Below, one piece after another: positions 17,714 through 26,874 of a stretch of DNA of 64,000 nucleotides. Position numbers and translations under genes: made by a program. The notes below the pieces were generated by a model, which saw only the letters and a list, made by a program, of their open reading frames with translations, was not told where the DNA came from and did no database searches. Location: positions 248,001 through 312,000 of the forward strand of contig JACKOJ010000003.1 in assembly GCA_024234325.1 (NCBI GenBank), read 5' to 3'. Position 1 is the first letter of the stretch, and every line of letters starts with the position of its first letter. The stretch is from Pseudomonadales bacterium (GTDB lineage: Bacteria; Pseudomonadota; Gammaproteobacteria; Pseudomonadales; Pseudohongiellaceae).

Positions 17714-18888
17714 CGATTCTGAGAATGCAGGACCTGGATCTGGCGAACAAGCGCGTACTGATTCGTGAGGATCTGAACGTGCCGGTCAAGGACGGGTTGA
17801 TTGGCAATGACACGCGTATTGCGGCCGCCGTTCCCAGCATCAAGCTGGCACTGTCCAAAGGTGGCCGTGTCATCGTGATGTCGCATCTGGGGCGTCCGGA
17901 AGAAGGTGTTCCCATTGCGGAACAGCCTGCGGCGTCCCTGGCTCCTGTCGCCACACATCTGGCGAAACTCCTGGGTGTGAAGGTGCGGCTGTCACGAGCC
18001 TACGCAGAAAACCCGCAGGACGCCGAGCCTGCGGCAGGCGAAGTGGTGCTGCTGGAAAATGTGCGCGCCAACCGCGGTGAAGGCAAGAATGACGATGCTT
18101 TGGCGAAGCGTTATGCGGCGCTGTGCGATGTATTTGTCATGGATGCTTTTGGCACCGCGCACCGCGCGCAGGCCAGCACCCATGGCGTGGCGAAGTTCGC
18201 GCCGGTTGCCTGTGCAGGCCCCCTGCTCGCCAGCGAACTGGATGCCCTCGATAAGGCGCTGAAGAACCCTGCCCGTCCCATGCTCGCTATCGTTGGTGGC
18301 GCCAAGGTGTCGAGCAAGCTGCAGGTGCTGGAAAGCCTCGCGAATATTGTCGACCAACTGATTGTTGGCGGCGGCATCGCCAACACCTTCCTGCTGGCTG
18401 CGGGGTATCCTGTTGGCAAATCCCTGGTGGAAGTGGATCTTGTCGGCACCGCCAAGGCGCTGATGGAGAAGACCAGTATTCCGCTGCCGGTGGACGTCGT
18501 TGTGGCCAAGGCATTCTCTGCGGATGCCGAAGCCACCATCAAGCCGGTCACGGATGTTGCCGAGGACGACATGATTCTGGACATTGGCCCGCAGACCATC
18601 GTGAAGTTCAATGAGATTATTGCGGCGATGAAAACCATCATCTGGAACGGTCCGGTGGGCGTGTTCGAGTTCGACGCCTTCGCTGCGGGCACGCAAGCGG
18701 TGGCACAGGCCGTGGCCAGCAACAGTGGCTTTTCGATTGCGGGCGGTGGCGAGACCATTGCTGCCATCGACACATTCGGCGTGACCGAACAGATTTCCTA
18801 TATTTCCACAGGCGGTGGTGCCTTCCTGGAATTTGTGCAGGGAGAAACCCTGCCAGCAGTACAGATACTGGATGATGTCGGCAAGTAG
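17710..18888 (+). CDS. pgk: Phosphoglycerate kinase
   Basis: 392 aa, monomeric glycolytic kinase interconverting 1,3-bisphosphoglycerate/ADP and 3-phosphoglycerate/ATP. Visible: RVLIREDLNVPVKDG, MSHLGRP, the hinge region, VGGAKVSSKLQVLESL, the WNGPVGVFEF segment and the nucleotide loop GGGETIAAI. Length is normal for proteobacteria. Start overlaps the epd stop. Confidence 0.97.
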   Translation: MTILRMQDLDLANKRVLIREDLNVPVKDGLIGNDTRIAAAVPSIKLALSKGGRVIVMSHLGRPEEGVPIAEQPAASLAPVATHLAKLLGVKVRLSRAYAENPQDAEPAAGEVVLLENVRANRGEGKNDDALAKRYAALCDVFVMDAFGTAHRAQASTHGVAKFAPVACAGPLLASELDALDKALKNPARPMLAIVGGAKVSSKLQVLESLANIVDQLIVGGGIANTFLLAAGYPVGKSLVEVDLVGTAKALMEKTSIPLPVDVVVAKAFSADAEATIKPVTDVAEDDMILDIGPQTIVKFNEIIAAMKTIIWNGPVGVFEFDAFAAGTQAVAQAVASNSGFSIAGGGETIAAIDTFGVTEQISYISTGGGAFLEFVQGETLPAVQILDDVGK

Positions 18889-18947
18889 ACCGACACAAGA
18901 AAGCAAACACTATTTTCAATCAGCGACAGACGAATACGAGGTAGCAC

Positions 18948-19985
18948 ATGGCATTAATCAGTTTACGTCAGCTTCTTGACCACGCGGCAGAGCACGGTTA
19001 CGGCGTGCCCGCGTTCAACGTCAACAACCTGGAGCAGGTTCGCGCCATCATGGAAGCGGCGGACGAAGTGAACAGCCCGGTCATCCTGCAGGCCTCTGCA
19101 GGCGCGCGCAAGTATGCAGGTTCGAACTTCCTCAAGCACCTCATTCAGGCGGCGATTGAAGAGTTTCCCCATATCCCCATCGTGATGCACCAGGATCACG
19201 GCGTGTCACCGGATGTGTGTCAGCGCTCCATTCAGCTTGGTTTCTCCTCGGTGATGATGGACGGTTCTCTCGGCGAAGATGGCAAGACGCCGATGGACTA
19301 TGACTACAATGTCGGCGTGACCAAACTGACCGTGCGCATGGCGCATGCCTGCGGTGTATCCGTAGAGGGGGAGATCGGTTGCCTGGGTTCGCTGGAAACC
19401 GGGATGGCAGGCGAGGAAGATGGCATCGGTGCGGAGGGCATTCTGTCTATGCACCAGATGCTGACAGATCCGGAAGAGGCGGCGCGCTTCGTTGAGGACA
19501 CGGGTGTCGATGCGTTGGCGATTGCCGTAGGCACCAGCCACGGGGCATACAAGTTCAGCCGTCCGCCGACAGGCGACATTCTGGCCATCAGTCGTATCAA
19601 GGAGATTCACCAGCGCATTCCCAACACGCATCTGGTGATGCACGGTTCTTCCTCGGTGCCGCAGGAGTGGCTGGCAATCATCAACGAATTTGGTGGCGAG
19701 ATTCCGGAAACCTACGGCGTGCCGGTGGAAGAAATCCAGGAAGGCATTCGTCATGGCGTTCGCAAGGTGAACATCGACACGGATCTGCGTCTGGCCTCTA
19801 CTGGCGCTGTGCGCAAATTCCTGGCAGAAAACCGCTCCGAGTTCGATCCGCGCAAATTCCTGGCGCCGACCGTCAAGGCGATGAAGTCCGTGGTAAAGCA
19901 GCGGCTGGAGGCCTTTGGCACCGCGGGGCAGGTGTCCCGTATTGGCAAGGTATACAGTCTCGAAGAAATGTCCCAGCGCTACTGA
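18948..19985 (+). CDS. fba: Class II fructose-bisphosphate aldolase
   Basis: 345 aa zinc-dependent aldolase. Zinc-ligand motifs VMHQDHGVSP, GTSHGAYKFSRPP and VMHGSSSVP are present, and the C-terminus DPRKFLAPTVKAMKSVVKQR is characteristic of the class IIB/Calvin-cycle subtype also found in non-autotrophic gammaproteobacteria. It cleaves fructose 1,6-bisphosphate to triose phosphates. 59 bp after pgk; GAGGTAGCAC precedes the ATG. Confidence 0.95.
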   Translation: MALISLRQLLDHAAEHGYGVPAFNVNNLEQVRAIMEAADEVNSPVILQASAGARKYAGSNFLKHLIQAAIEEFPHIPIVMHQDHGVSPDVCQRSIQLGFSSVMMDGSLGEDGKTPMDYDYNVGVTKLTVRMAHACGVSVEGEIGCLGSLETGMAGEEDGIGAEGILSMHQMLTDPEEAARFVEDTGVDALAIAVGTSHGAYKFSRPPTGDILAISRIKEIHQRIPNTHLVMHGSSSVPQEWLAIINEFGGEIPETYGVPVEEIQEGIRHGVRKVNIDTDLRLASTGAVRKFLAENRSEFDPRKFLAPTVKAMKSVVKQRLEAFGTAGQVSRIGKVYSLEEMSQRY

Positions 19986-19992
19986 TCGCAGC

Positions 19993-20955
19993 ATGTTCAG
20001 TGTCAGCGAAGCGCAGGCTCTGAAGCAGGCACTGCCAGAGATTGATTTCCGGCAGCCTGCGCAACCAGGCGCGGCGCTGGAATCCTACCTGCAGCATTAC
20101 GGACTCGATTTTCAGTCTGGGGCCGATCCGAAAACCCATGACGTGCATCACGCCATGGGTTTTTTTATGGCCGGACATCGGCGCATCGCCTGCCAGTATT
20201 TTCAGCCGCAGAATCCTGTTGCCACAGTGGTTCTGGTACACGGCTACTACGACCATGTGGGCCTTTACGGCCACCTGATTCGCTACTGCCTGCACAGGCG
20301 CTACGCGGTGGTAGCCTTTGATCTTCCTGGGCACGGTCTGTCCGAGGGGGATGCCGCTGCCATCGATTCCTTCTCTGAATACACCGACGCTCTGCAGGTC
20401 TGTTTGCAGGGCATGGGCAAGGCTGAATTGGCTCGTCCCTATCACGGCCTGGGACAGAGCACGGGAGGCAGTGTGCTTATGGACTATTGCCAGACGCACT
20501 GCGAACCGGGATCCTCGGCACTCGATCATGTGGTATTGCTTGCGCCTCTCGTACGGCCGAGTCACTGGGCACGGGGGCGATGGCTGCACACGGTGGCGCG
20601 ATTGTTTGTAAGTGGCATCGCGCGTGAGTTTGCAGTCAACAGCCACGATGAAGCGTTTCTGCGTTTTGTGCGGGAAAAAGACCCCTTGCAGAGCCGCAGG
20701 TTGACGGTGCGCTGGGTCAGTGCCCTGAAACAGTGGCTTCGGGAATTTGCCGCGCGCCGCCCGTGCCTGCGTCCTCTGATTGTGATTCAGGGAACAGGCG
20801 ATACCACGGTGGATTGGCAGTACAATCTGAAGGCGATCGCGCGGCAGTTCCCCTCCGTGCAGATTTCAACGCTTGAGGATGCGCGTCATCATCTTGCCAA
20901 CGAGAGCCAGCCCTATCGCGAGCAGGTCTACGCTCTGCTGGACAAGTATCTGTAA
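19993..20955 (+). CDS. Alpha/beta hydrolase, serine aminopeptidase S33 / lysophospholipase-like
   Basis: 320 aa from the ATG at 19993 (MFSVSEAQALKQALPEIDF); the longer frame starts inside fba. Alpha/beta fold with oxyanion strand VVLVHGYYDHVGLYGHL, nucleophile elbow GLGQSTGG (Ser), a GTGDTTVDW segment carrying the probable catalytic Asp and DARHHLANE with the histidine. This order matches monoacylglycerol lipase/PldB-type enzymes (COG2267). No signal peptide or transmembrane helix. Starts 7 bp after fba, so probably co-transcribed, though its substrate is unknown. Confidence 0.85.
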   Translation: MFSVSEAQALKQALPEIDFRQPAQPGAALESYLQHYGLDFQSGADPKTHDVHHAMGFFMAGHRRIACQYFQPQNPVATVVLVHGYYDHVGLYGHLIRYCLHRRYAVVAFDLPGHGLSEGDAAAIDSFSEYTDALQVCLQGMGKAELARPYHGLGQSTGGSVLMDYCQTHCEPGSSALDHVVLLAPLVRPSHWARGRWLHTVARLFVSGIAREFAVNSHDEAFLRFVREKDPLQSRRLTVRWVSALKQWLREFAARRPCLRPLIVIQGTGDTTVDWQYNLKAIARQFPSVQISTLEDARHHLANESQPYREQVYALLDKYL

Positions 20956-20963
20956 TAATCGTC

Positions 20964-22193
20964 CTAAAACAGCACGCGGCAGCGAATGGTGCCCTTGACC
21001 TGGTTGAGTTTCTCCAGCGCCACCTTGCTGTACTCCACGTCAATATCCGTGACTACGTAACCGATCTCGTCATTGGTTTGCAGATACTGCGAACGGATGT
21101 TGATGCCGGTGTCGGAGAAGATGCTGTTGATCTCGGACAGCACGCCGGGAATGTTGCGATGGATGTGCAGCAGGCGATGCTTGCCCGGGTGTGCCGGCAG
21201 CGCCACTTCGGGGAAATTCACCGAGGTGAAGGAAGAACCGTTGTCGCTGTACTTGATCAGTTTCTCGCTGACCTCCAGGCCGATGTTCTCCTGCGCCTCC
21301 ATCGTGCTGCCGCCGATGTGCGGGGTCAGAATGCAGTTGTCGTAGTCCCGCAGGGGTGACATGAATTCCTCGTCGTTGGAGCGGGGTTCCACCGGAAAGA
21401 CATCGATTGCTGCCCCGGCGAGATGGCCGCTTCCCAGGGCGTTTGCCAGGGCGTCGATATCCACGACGGTGCCGCGCGAGGCATTGATCAGAATGCTGCC
21501 CTTCTTCATCCAGCCCAGTTGTTCCGCGCCGATCATATTGGCGGTTTGGCGCGTCTCTGGAACATGCAGGCTGATGACGTCACAGGTCTCCAGGAGTGCC
21601 TGCAGGGTGGGAAGCTGCACGGCATTGCCGAGCGGGAGTTTGCTGACGATGTCGTATAGATACACCTTCATGCCCAGTGCTTCGGCGAGTACGCTAAGCT
21701 GCGACCCGATGTTTCCGTAGCCGATCAGTCCCAGTTTTTTCCCCCGTGCCTCGAAGGAGCCTGTGGCGACCTTCTGCCAGAGGCCGCGATGTGCCTTGGC
21801 ATTTTTTTCCGGAATGCCGCGCAGCAGCAGAATGATCTGACCCAGTACCAGTTCGGCCACACTGCGGGTGTTGGAGAACGGCGCATTGAACACGGGAATG
21901 CCCCGCTCCAGCGCCGCATTCAGATCTACCTGGTTGGTGCCGATGCAGAAGCAGCCCACTGCCTGCAGTTTTTCCGCCGCCGCGAAGACCTCGCGGGTCA
22001 GTTGCGTGCGGGAGCGGATGCCGATGAAATGAACGTCGCGGATTTTCTCGATCAACTGGTCTTCCGGCAGAGAAGTCTTCAGGTACTCGATATTCGTGTA
22101 ACCGGCCTGATGCAGTGTGTTGACCGCACTCTGGTGAAGCCCTTCGAGAAGCAGAAATTTGATCTTGCTCTTTTCCAGCGATGTCGGGTTCAT
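20964..22193 (-). CDS. serA: D-3-phosphoglycerate dehydrogenase
   Basis: 409 aa, close in length and layout to E. coli SerA. The ATG at 22193 gives MNPTSLEKSKIKFLLLEGLH, aligning with the E. coli start; an AGGAG is 13 bases upstream. NAD-binding LGLIGYGNIGSQLSVLAE, catalytic Arg/Glu/His region ending LTPHIGGSTMEAQ, and a C-terminal ACT domain (RNIPGVLSEINSIFSDTGINIRSQ in part) for serine feedback. SerA of this type also reduces 2-oxoglutarate to D-2-hydroxyglutarate, which explains the divergent neighbour. Convergent with the hydrolase gene. Confidence 0.95.
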   Translation of the reverse strand: MNPTSLEKSKIKFLLLEGLHQSAVNTLHQAGYTNIEYLKTSLPEDQLIEKIRDVHFIGIRSRTQLTREVFAAAEKLQAVGCFCIGTNQVDLNAALERGIPVFNAPFSNTRSVAELVLGQIILLLRGIPEKNAKAHRGLWQKVATGSFEARGKKLGLIGYGNIGSQLSVLAEALGMKVYLYDIVSKLPLGNAVQLPTLQALLETCDVISLHVPETRQTANMIGAEQLGWMKKGSILINASRGTVVDIDALANALGSGHLAGAAIDVFPVEPRSNDEEFMSPLRDYDNCILTPHIGGSTMEAQENIGLEVSEKLIKYSDNGSSFTSVNFPEVALPAHPGKHRLLHIHRNIPGVLSEINSIFSDTGINIRSQYLQTNDEIGYVVTDIDVEYSKVALEKLNQVKGTIRCRVLF

Positions 22194-22232
22194 GGGAATG
22201 CAAATTCTCCTGGTGGTAGGGCGGGAAGACAG

Positions 22233-22256
22233 GGCGCCTATGGTACCATAGGCGCC
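22233..22256. promoter_or_regulatory. 24-bp perfect palindrome between serA and D-2-hydroxyglutarate dehydrogenase
   Basis: Half-site GGCGCCTATGGT followed directly by its reverse complement ACCATAGGCGCC, no spacer. It lies 40 bp upstream of the serA start and 109 bp upstream of the flavoprotein start. The core ATGGTACCAT resembles GntR/FCD-type operators; a transcription terminator is unlikely because no T-run follows on either strand. A second small dyad GTGAA-AAAAA-TTCAC is at 22291-22305. Confidence 0.55.
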
Positions 22257-22364
22257 GCGCTCCGGCGGATGAAAACTCTTTGCAGGCAAGGTGAAAAAAA
22301 TTCACATCCACCTCATGCGCTGTGCCATTAGAATTCACTCACTCAACCATGGTTGCCTATTTCA

Positions 22365-23762
22365 ATGAACCCAGTGCACGCAGACATTCTTAACAGCCTG
22401 AGCGAACTGCTCGGCGCGGACAGAGTCAAGACCGATCCCGATTCACTTACGACCTGGGGCAAGGACTGGACCCGTGCCTATGAGCCGAAACCTGCAGCAA
22501 TCGTTTTTCCTGGAAGCATTGAAGAAGTGCAGGCCGTCGTTCGCTTTGCCAACGAGCATCAGTGCGCGCTTGTGCCGTCGGGTGGGCGTACAGGCTTAAG
22601 CGGTGGTGCGGTTGCCTATCAGGGTGAGATTGTCGTTTCCTTCGATCGCATGAACCGGATTCTGGGTTTTGACCCCGTCGACCGCCAGGTGGTCTGCCAG
22701 CCCGGGGTAGTCACTGAAGTGCTGCAGAACTTCGCCGAGGAGCAGCAACTGTTCTACCCGGTGGATTTTGCCTCGTCCGGGTCGAGCCAGATTGGCGGCA
22801 ACGTCGCCACCAACGCGGGTGGCATCAAGGTGATTCGCTACGGGCTCACCCGCGACTGGGTTGTCGGCATGAAGGTTGTCACCGGCACCGGCGAGCTGCT
22901 GGATCTGAACCGGGGGCTAATCAAGAACGCGACCGGTTATGATCTGCGCCACCTGTTCATTGGCTCGGAGGGAACGCTCGGTCTGATAGTGGAAGTGACC
23001 CTGAAGCTCGCCACCCCTCCCAGGGATCCCATGGTGCTTGTGCTTGCGGTGGACGCTATGGAATCCGCCATGGACGTATTGCGCAGCTTTCAGGCCCGTC
23101 TTCCGTTGACTGCCTTTGAGTTCTTCTCCGAGAAGGCCTTGCGCCATGTGATCGCAGAGAAGGGTTTGCAGCGCCCCTGCGAAACGGTCGGGGAGTTTTA
23201 TGCGCTGATCGAGTTTGAAAACCTCAGTGAACAAACCCTGGACCAGGCCATGGAGGCGTTTGAATATTGTATGGAACAGGGCTGGGCGCTGGATGGAACC
23301 CTGAGCCAGTCGTCTGCCCAGGCACGTGATTTATGGCGTCTGCGGGAAGACATTTCCGAAACGATTTCCCGCTTCACCCCCTACAAAAATGACATTTCTG
23401 TGAAAGTGTCCCAGGTGCCGGCATTCCTGCGGGAAGTGGATGCGATTGTGAGCAGCCGCTACCCCGATTTCGAGATCATCTGGTTTGGTCATATTGGCGA
23501 CGGCAACGTGCATTTGAACATTCTGAAACCCGACGCACTGGACAAGACGCTGTTCTTCAAACAGTGCGCTGAGGTCAGCGTTGAGATCTTTGAATGCGTG
23601 GAACGTTTCGGGGGCAGCGTATCCGCCGAGCACGGCGTCGGGCTGCTGAAGAAGCCCTTTCTGCACTACAGTCGCAGTGCCGGGGAAATACTTGCCATGA
23701 AGGCAGTGAAACAGCTTTTTGATCCCCGTGGCGTGATGAATCCGGGCAAGATTTTTGATTGA
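22365..23762 (+). CDS. D-2-hydroxyglutarate dehydrogenase (FAD-linked oxidase)
   Basis: 465 aa from the ATG at 22365 (MNPVHADILNSLSELLG); a TTG four codons upstream is the alternative. PCMH-type FAD domain with VPSGGRTGLSGGAVA, PVDFASSGSSQIGGNVATNA and GIKVIRYGLTRDWV, and a C-terminal FAD-oxidase domain with HIGDGNVHLN and SAEHGVGLLKK whose histidines bind the metal. The sequence resembles Pseudomonas D2HGDH much more than GlcD. Known pairing: SerA makes D-2-hydroxyglutarate as a by-product that helps pull serine synthesis, and D2HGDH oxidises it back to 2-oxoglutarate. Divergent from serA with a shared 170-bp control region. Confidence 0.85.
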   Translation: MNPVHADILNSLSELLGADRVKTDPDSLTTWGKDWTRAYEPKPAAIVFPGSIEEVQAVVRFANEHQCALVPSGGRTGLSGGAVAYQGEIVVSFDRMNRILGFDPVDRQVVCQPGVVTEVLQNFAEEQQLFYPVDFASSGSSQIGGNVATNAGGIKVIRYGLTRDWVVGMKVVTGTGELLDLNRGLIKNATGYDLRHLFIGSEGTLGLIVEVTLKLATPPRDPMVLVLAVDAMESAMDVLRSFQARLPLTAFEFFSEKALRHVIAEKGLQRPCETVGEFYALIEFENLSEQTLDQAMEAFEYCMEQGWALDGTLSQSSAQARDLWRLREDISETISRFTPYKNDISVKVSQVPAFLREVDAIVSSRYPDFEIIWFGHIGDGNVHLNILKPDALDKTLFFKQCAEVSVEIFECVERFGGSVSAEHGVGLLKKPFLHYSRSAGEILAMKAVKQLFDPRGVMNPGKIFD

Positions 23763-23947
23763 TGCCGTCGCGCGCGGTGGTGGTCGCAGCAGAACTGGGA
23801 AAAAAATGCAAGTTTCGCGTGATATTGTACGAAAACTATATTCCATCCGTTCTTATATAGGGTTACACTTCGGCGGAATCCCTATGGATTCAAGGGTTGG
23901 CAGCAATGTTGGCCATGTATTTAAATTTTTAAGAACAAGAGAGAAAT

Positions 23948-24157
23948 ATGTCAGAGCAAGTAGAAGGTACTGTTAAGTGGTTCAATGACGAAAAAGGTTT
24001 CGGTTTCATTGAGCAAGAGGGTGGTAAGGACGTATTCGTACACTTCAGTGCGATTAACGGTACCGGAAGAAGAACTCTTCACGAAGGCCAGAAAGTTACG
24101 ATGGACGTGACTCAAGGTCAAAAAGGCCCGCAAGCAGAGAACGTGACTCCTCTGTAA
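23948..24157 (+). CDS. CspA-family cold shock protein
   Basis: 69 aa single OB-fold RNA chaperone. RNP1 KGFGFI and RNP2 VFVHF are intact, beginning MSEQVEGTVKWFNDEKGFGF. The gene is preceded by about 185 bp without a gene, probably a long structured leader as in cspA genes: a GAATCC-CTAT-GGATTC hairpin lies at 23876-23891 and candidate -10 TATATT at 23837-23842. The ribosome binding site is AAGAGAGAAAT. Ends in a strong terminator 3 bp after the stop. Confidence 0.95.
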   Translation: MSEQVEGTVKWFNDEKGFGFIEQEGGKDVFVHFSAINGTGRRTLHEGQKVTMDVTQGQKGPQAENVTPL

Positions 24158-24160
24158 CAA

Positions 24161-24195
24161 AAAAACGCAGAACGTGAGAACGTTCTGCGTTTTTT
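24161..24195 (+). terminator. Rho-independent terminator of the cold shock gene
   Basis: AAAAACGCAGAACG and CGTTCTGCGTTTTT pair over 14 bp around TGAGAA, ending in a T-run. The A-rich 5' arm makes it potentially bidirectional, serving rpiA as well. Confidence 0.93.
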
Positions 24196-24271
24196 ACTTT
24201 TTGCAGGTCCGGTTCGAGGCCGTGCAGCCTCAACCAGTGGATTGTTTCAGCATTTCGCCAGCGCGTTGGTA

Positions 24272-24943
24272 TCAGGCTTTGTGGTTTCTGATGCCTTCAC
24301 TTGTCCCCAGAATCAGCAGATCTGCCGGGCGTGCTGCAAAAAGCCCGTTGGTAACAACCCCTGTAATCTGATTGAGCTGCGCTTCCAGCATCACTGCATC
24401 CCGGATTTCCATCCCATGGATATCCAGGATATGGTTGCCATTGTCTGTAACAAAGCCCTCCCGGTATACCGGGTCTCCCCCCAGTCTGACAATCTGCCTG
24501 GCCACGTGACTGCGTGCCATAGGTATCACTTCGACCGGCAAGGGGAATTTTCCCAGGGTGCCAACATACTTGCTCTGGTCTGCAATGCAGACAAATTCCT
24601 TTGCGACTGCCGCGATGATTTTCTCCCGGGTCAGTGCCCCACCGCCGCCCTTGATCAGATGCAACTGCGCGTTGGATTCGTCTGCGCCGTCCACATAGAT
24701 GGCGACTTCGTTGACGCTGTTCAGGTCAAGCACATCCAGGCCGAGTGCTTGCAGCCGGCGATGAGTCTCCTCTGAACTGGCGACAGTTGCCTGAATCTGG
24801 TCCTTGAAAGGCGCAAGGCACTCGATGAAGGCATTGGCGGTGGAACCGGTGCCCACCCCGAGTACCATTCCGGCGTGAAGACGTTCCCTGACGTACTCTG
24901 CTGCAGCCGCCGCAACGGCCTTTTTCAATTCGTTCTGATCCAT
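24272..24943 (-). CDS. rpiA: Ribose-5-phosphate isomerase A
   Basis: 223 aa. Interconverts ribose 5-phosphate and ribulose 5-phosphate. Motifs: LGVGTGSTANAFIECL (phosphate loop), VDGADESNAQLHLIKGGGGAL with catalytic Asp/Glu/Lys, and DNGNHILDIHGMEI. Normal length; divergent from ilvA with a 101-bp gap, as in many proteobacteria. Confidence 0.97.
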   Translation of the reverse strand: MDQNELKKAVAAAAAEYVRERLHAGMVLGVGTGSTANAFIECLAPFKDQIQATVASSEETHRRLQALGLDVLDLNSVNEVAIYVDGADESNAQLHLIKGGGGALTREKIIAAVAKEFVCIADQSKYVGTLGKFPLPVEVIPMARSHVARQIVRLGGDPVYREGFVTDNGNHILDIHGMEIRDAVMLEAQLNQITGVVTNGLFAARPADLLILGTSEGIRNHKA

Positions 24944-25044
24944 GCTAATTTCCCGGCGTGTTGATCAACAGTGGGCGATTATAGCGGACTTGAAACCCGC
25001 AACGCGCAGCTTTCTTCAGGGCCTGGACAAAGGTGGCAGAGAAA

Positions 25045-26562
25045 ATGGACAAGTATGTAAAAGACATCCTTTCGGCCAAAGTGTATGACGTCGCTGTTGA
25101 AACCCCGATCGAGGAAGCCTCCGTGCTGTCCCAGCGCCTGCAGAATACCGTTCTGCTCAAGCGTGAAGACATGCAACCGGTACACAGCTTCAAACTGCGT
25201 GGCGCCTACAACAAGATGGCGGGCCTGAGCGCCGAGGCCGCGCGCAAGGGGGTGATTGCTGCCTCCGCCGGCAACCATGCCCAAGGGGTTGCAATGGCCG
25301 GCAGCCGGCTGGGCATCCACACGGTGATTGTCATGCCCGTCACGACACCGCTGATCAAGATCAATGCCGTCAAGGCGCTTGGCGGTCGGGTCATCCTGCA
25401 TGGCGATACCTATGACGAGGCCTCGGCGTACGCCAGGACGCTGGTTGCCCAGAAAGGCTATACCTTCGTGCATGCCTTCGATGACCCTGCCGTGATTGCC
25501 GGTCAGGGAACCGTAGGCCTTGAGATTGCCCGCCAGCACACTGGCAGACTCGACGCGATCTTTGTGCCGGTCGGTGGTGGTGGCCTGATGGCAGGGATGG
25601 CTGCCTACCTGAAATTCATCCGGCCAGAGATCAGGCTGATTGCCGTGGAGCCGGAGGACTCGGCCTGCCTGAAGGCTGCGCTGGAGGCAGGGAAACGGGT
25701 CGTACTTCCAGAGGTTGGGCTGTTTGCCGATGGCGTAGCGGTTGCCCAGGTGGGCAATGAGCCTTTTCGTGTGCTGCGCAAGCTGGTGGATGAAGTGGTC
25801 ACCGTGACGACCGATGAAATCTGTGCGGCGGTGAAAGATGTGTTCGAGGACACCCGGGCGATGTCGGAGCCGGCCGGTGCCGTTGCCATCGCCGGGCTCA
25901 AGAAATACGTCAGGGAGCACACACTAACCGGACAAAGCCTGATGGCAGTGGTGACGGGGGCGAACGTTAACTTTGATCGTCTGCGCCATATTTCCGAGCG
26001 TACCGAGCTGGGGGAGAACCGGGAAGCTATTCTCGCGGTCACGATCGATGAGAAACCGGGAAGCTTCCGGCGTTTCTCCAAGGCGCTGGGCAAGCGCTAC
26101 ATCACCGAATTCAACTACCGCTACGGGGACCCGGCCAGCGCCAAGATTTTCGTGGGCGTTCGCCTTGCCGATTCGGAAACGGGGCGGGAGAAACTGCTGG
26201 AGAGTCTGCGCCGCAAGCGCATTCCTGTGGTGGACATGTCAGACAACGAGGCGGCGAAGCTGCACATCCGCTACATGGTGGGCGGGCGCAATCAGGCGAT
26301 AGAAAATGAGCGTGTCTACCGTTTCGAGTTCCCCGAGCGCCCGGGGGCCTTCACCAAGTTTCTCGATCTGCTGGGCGGGCGCTGGAACATTTCCATGTTC
26401 CACTACCGCAATCACGGTGCGGCCTATGGGCGGGTGCTGTGCGGCATGCAGGTTCCGCCGGAAGAGGTGAAGCAGTTTGAGGCCTTCATGCGGCAGATCG
26501 GTTATCGCTGCTGGGATGAGACCGATAACGAGGCCTATCGCGCCTTCCTGGTCCTGCACTGA
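25045..26562 (+). CDS. ilvA: Biosynthetic threonine ammonia-lyase
   Basis: 505 aa from the ATG at 25045 (MDKYVKDILSAKVYDVAVET); a GTG four codons upstream is possible. PLP-dependent conversion of threonine to 2-oxobutyrate, first step of isoleucine synthesis. The Schiff-base lysine is in PVHSFKLRGAYN, the phosphate loop is VGGGGLMAGM, and the last 170 residues hold two ACT-like regulatory repeats (FRRFSKALGKRYITEFNYRY and FTKFLDLLGGRWNISMFHYR), the arrangement that gives isoleucine inhibition. Length agrees with the long biosynthetic class rather than the catabolic enzyme. Confidence 0.95.
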   Translation: MDKYVKDILSAKVYDVAVETPIEEASVLSQRLQNTVLLKREDMQPVHSFKLRGAYNKMAGLSAEAARKGVIAASAGNHAQGVAMAGSRLGIHTVIVMPVTTPLIKINAVKALGGRVILHGDTYDEASAYARTLVAQKGYTFVHAFDDPAVIAGQGTVGLEIARQHTGRLDAIFVPVGGGGLMAGMAAYLKFIRPEIRLIAVEPEDSACLKAALEAGKRVVLPEVGLFADGVAVAQVGNEPFRVLRKLVDEVVTVTTDEICAAVKDVFEDTRAMSEPAGAVAIAGLKKYVREHTLTGQSLMAVVTGANVNFDRLRHISERTELGENREAILAVTIDEKPGSFRRFSKALGKRYITEFNYRYGDPASAKIFVGVRLADSETGREKLLESLRRKRIPVVDMSDNEAAKLHIRYMVGGRNQAIENERVYRFEFPERPGAFTKFLDLLGGRWNISMFHYRNHGAAYGRVLCGMQVPPEEVKQFEAFMRQIGYRCWDETDNEAYRAFLVLH

Positions 26563-26568
26563 CGCAGT

Positions 26569-26757
26569 TTAGAACAAACGGTTGTCGGGGTCGTAGTGGC
26601 TGGGAATGCGATTGCTGGCCGAATGCATGCCGATGACCACCATGGTCAGACCGGTCCGGAATCTTGACCACAGGGAGCGGTTGGGCTGCTGCGTCTCTTC
26701 AATGCACTCTTTCAGGGTTTCTTTCTGGTTCTCGTCCAGTTCGATGCCTTTACACAT
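26569..26757 (-). CDS. Small hypothetical protein, 62 aa
   Basis: Begins MCKGIELDENQKETLKECIE, a charged amphipathic helix, followed by a moderately hydrophobic stretch around FRTGLTMVVIGMHSASN and a polar C-terminus. A good ribosome binding site (GAGGAG, 8 bases before the ATG) and position in an otherwise empty gap support translation. It converges on ilvA with 6 bp between stops and is divergent from ppnP. No family recognised; two cysteines near the N-terminus are spaced too far apart for a zinc knuckle. Confidence 0.5.
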   Translation of the reverse strand: MCKGIELDENQKETLKECIEETQQPNRSLWSRFRTGLTMVVIGMHSASNRIPSHYDPDNRLF

Positions 26758-26874
26758 GGTGGAGACTCCTCATGGCTGGCGTCATGGATTGGCGCAGTTG
26801 TGTAGGCGTTCGGGCGGCATGCTAGAATCAGCGCCCGTTTTCCCTACATCAACCTTTGTAACAGAGAAATCCCC

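Noticed and set aside
22233..22256. Palindrome considered as a terminator for serA or the dehydrogenase
   Set aside because: It is upstream of both genes, lacks a loop and is not followed by a T-run; an operator fits better.
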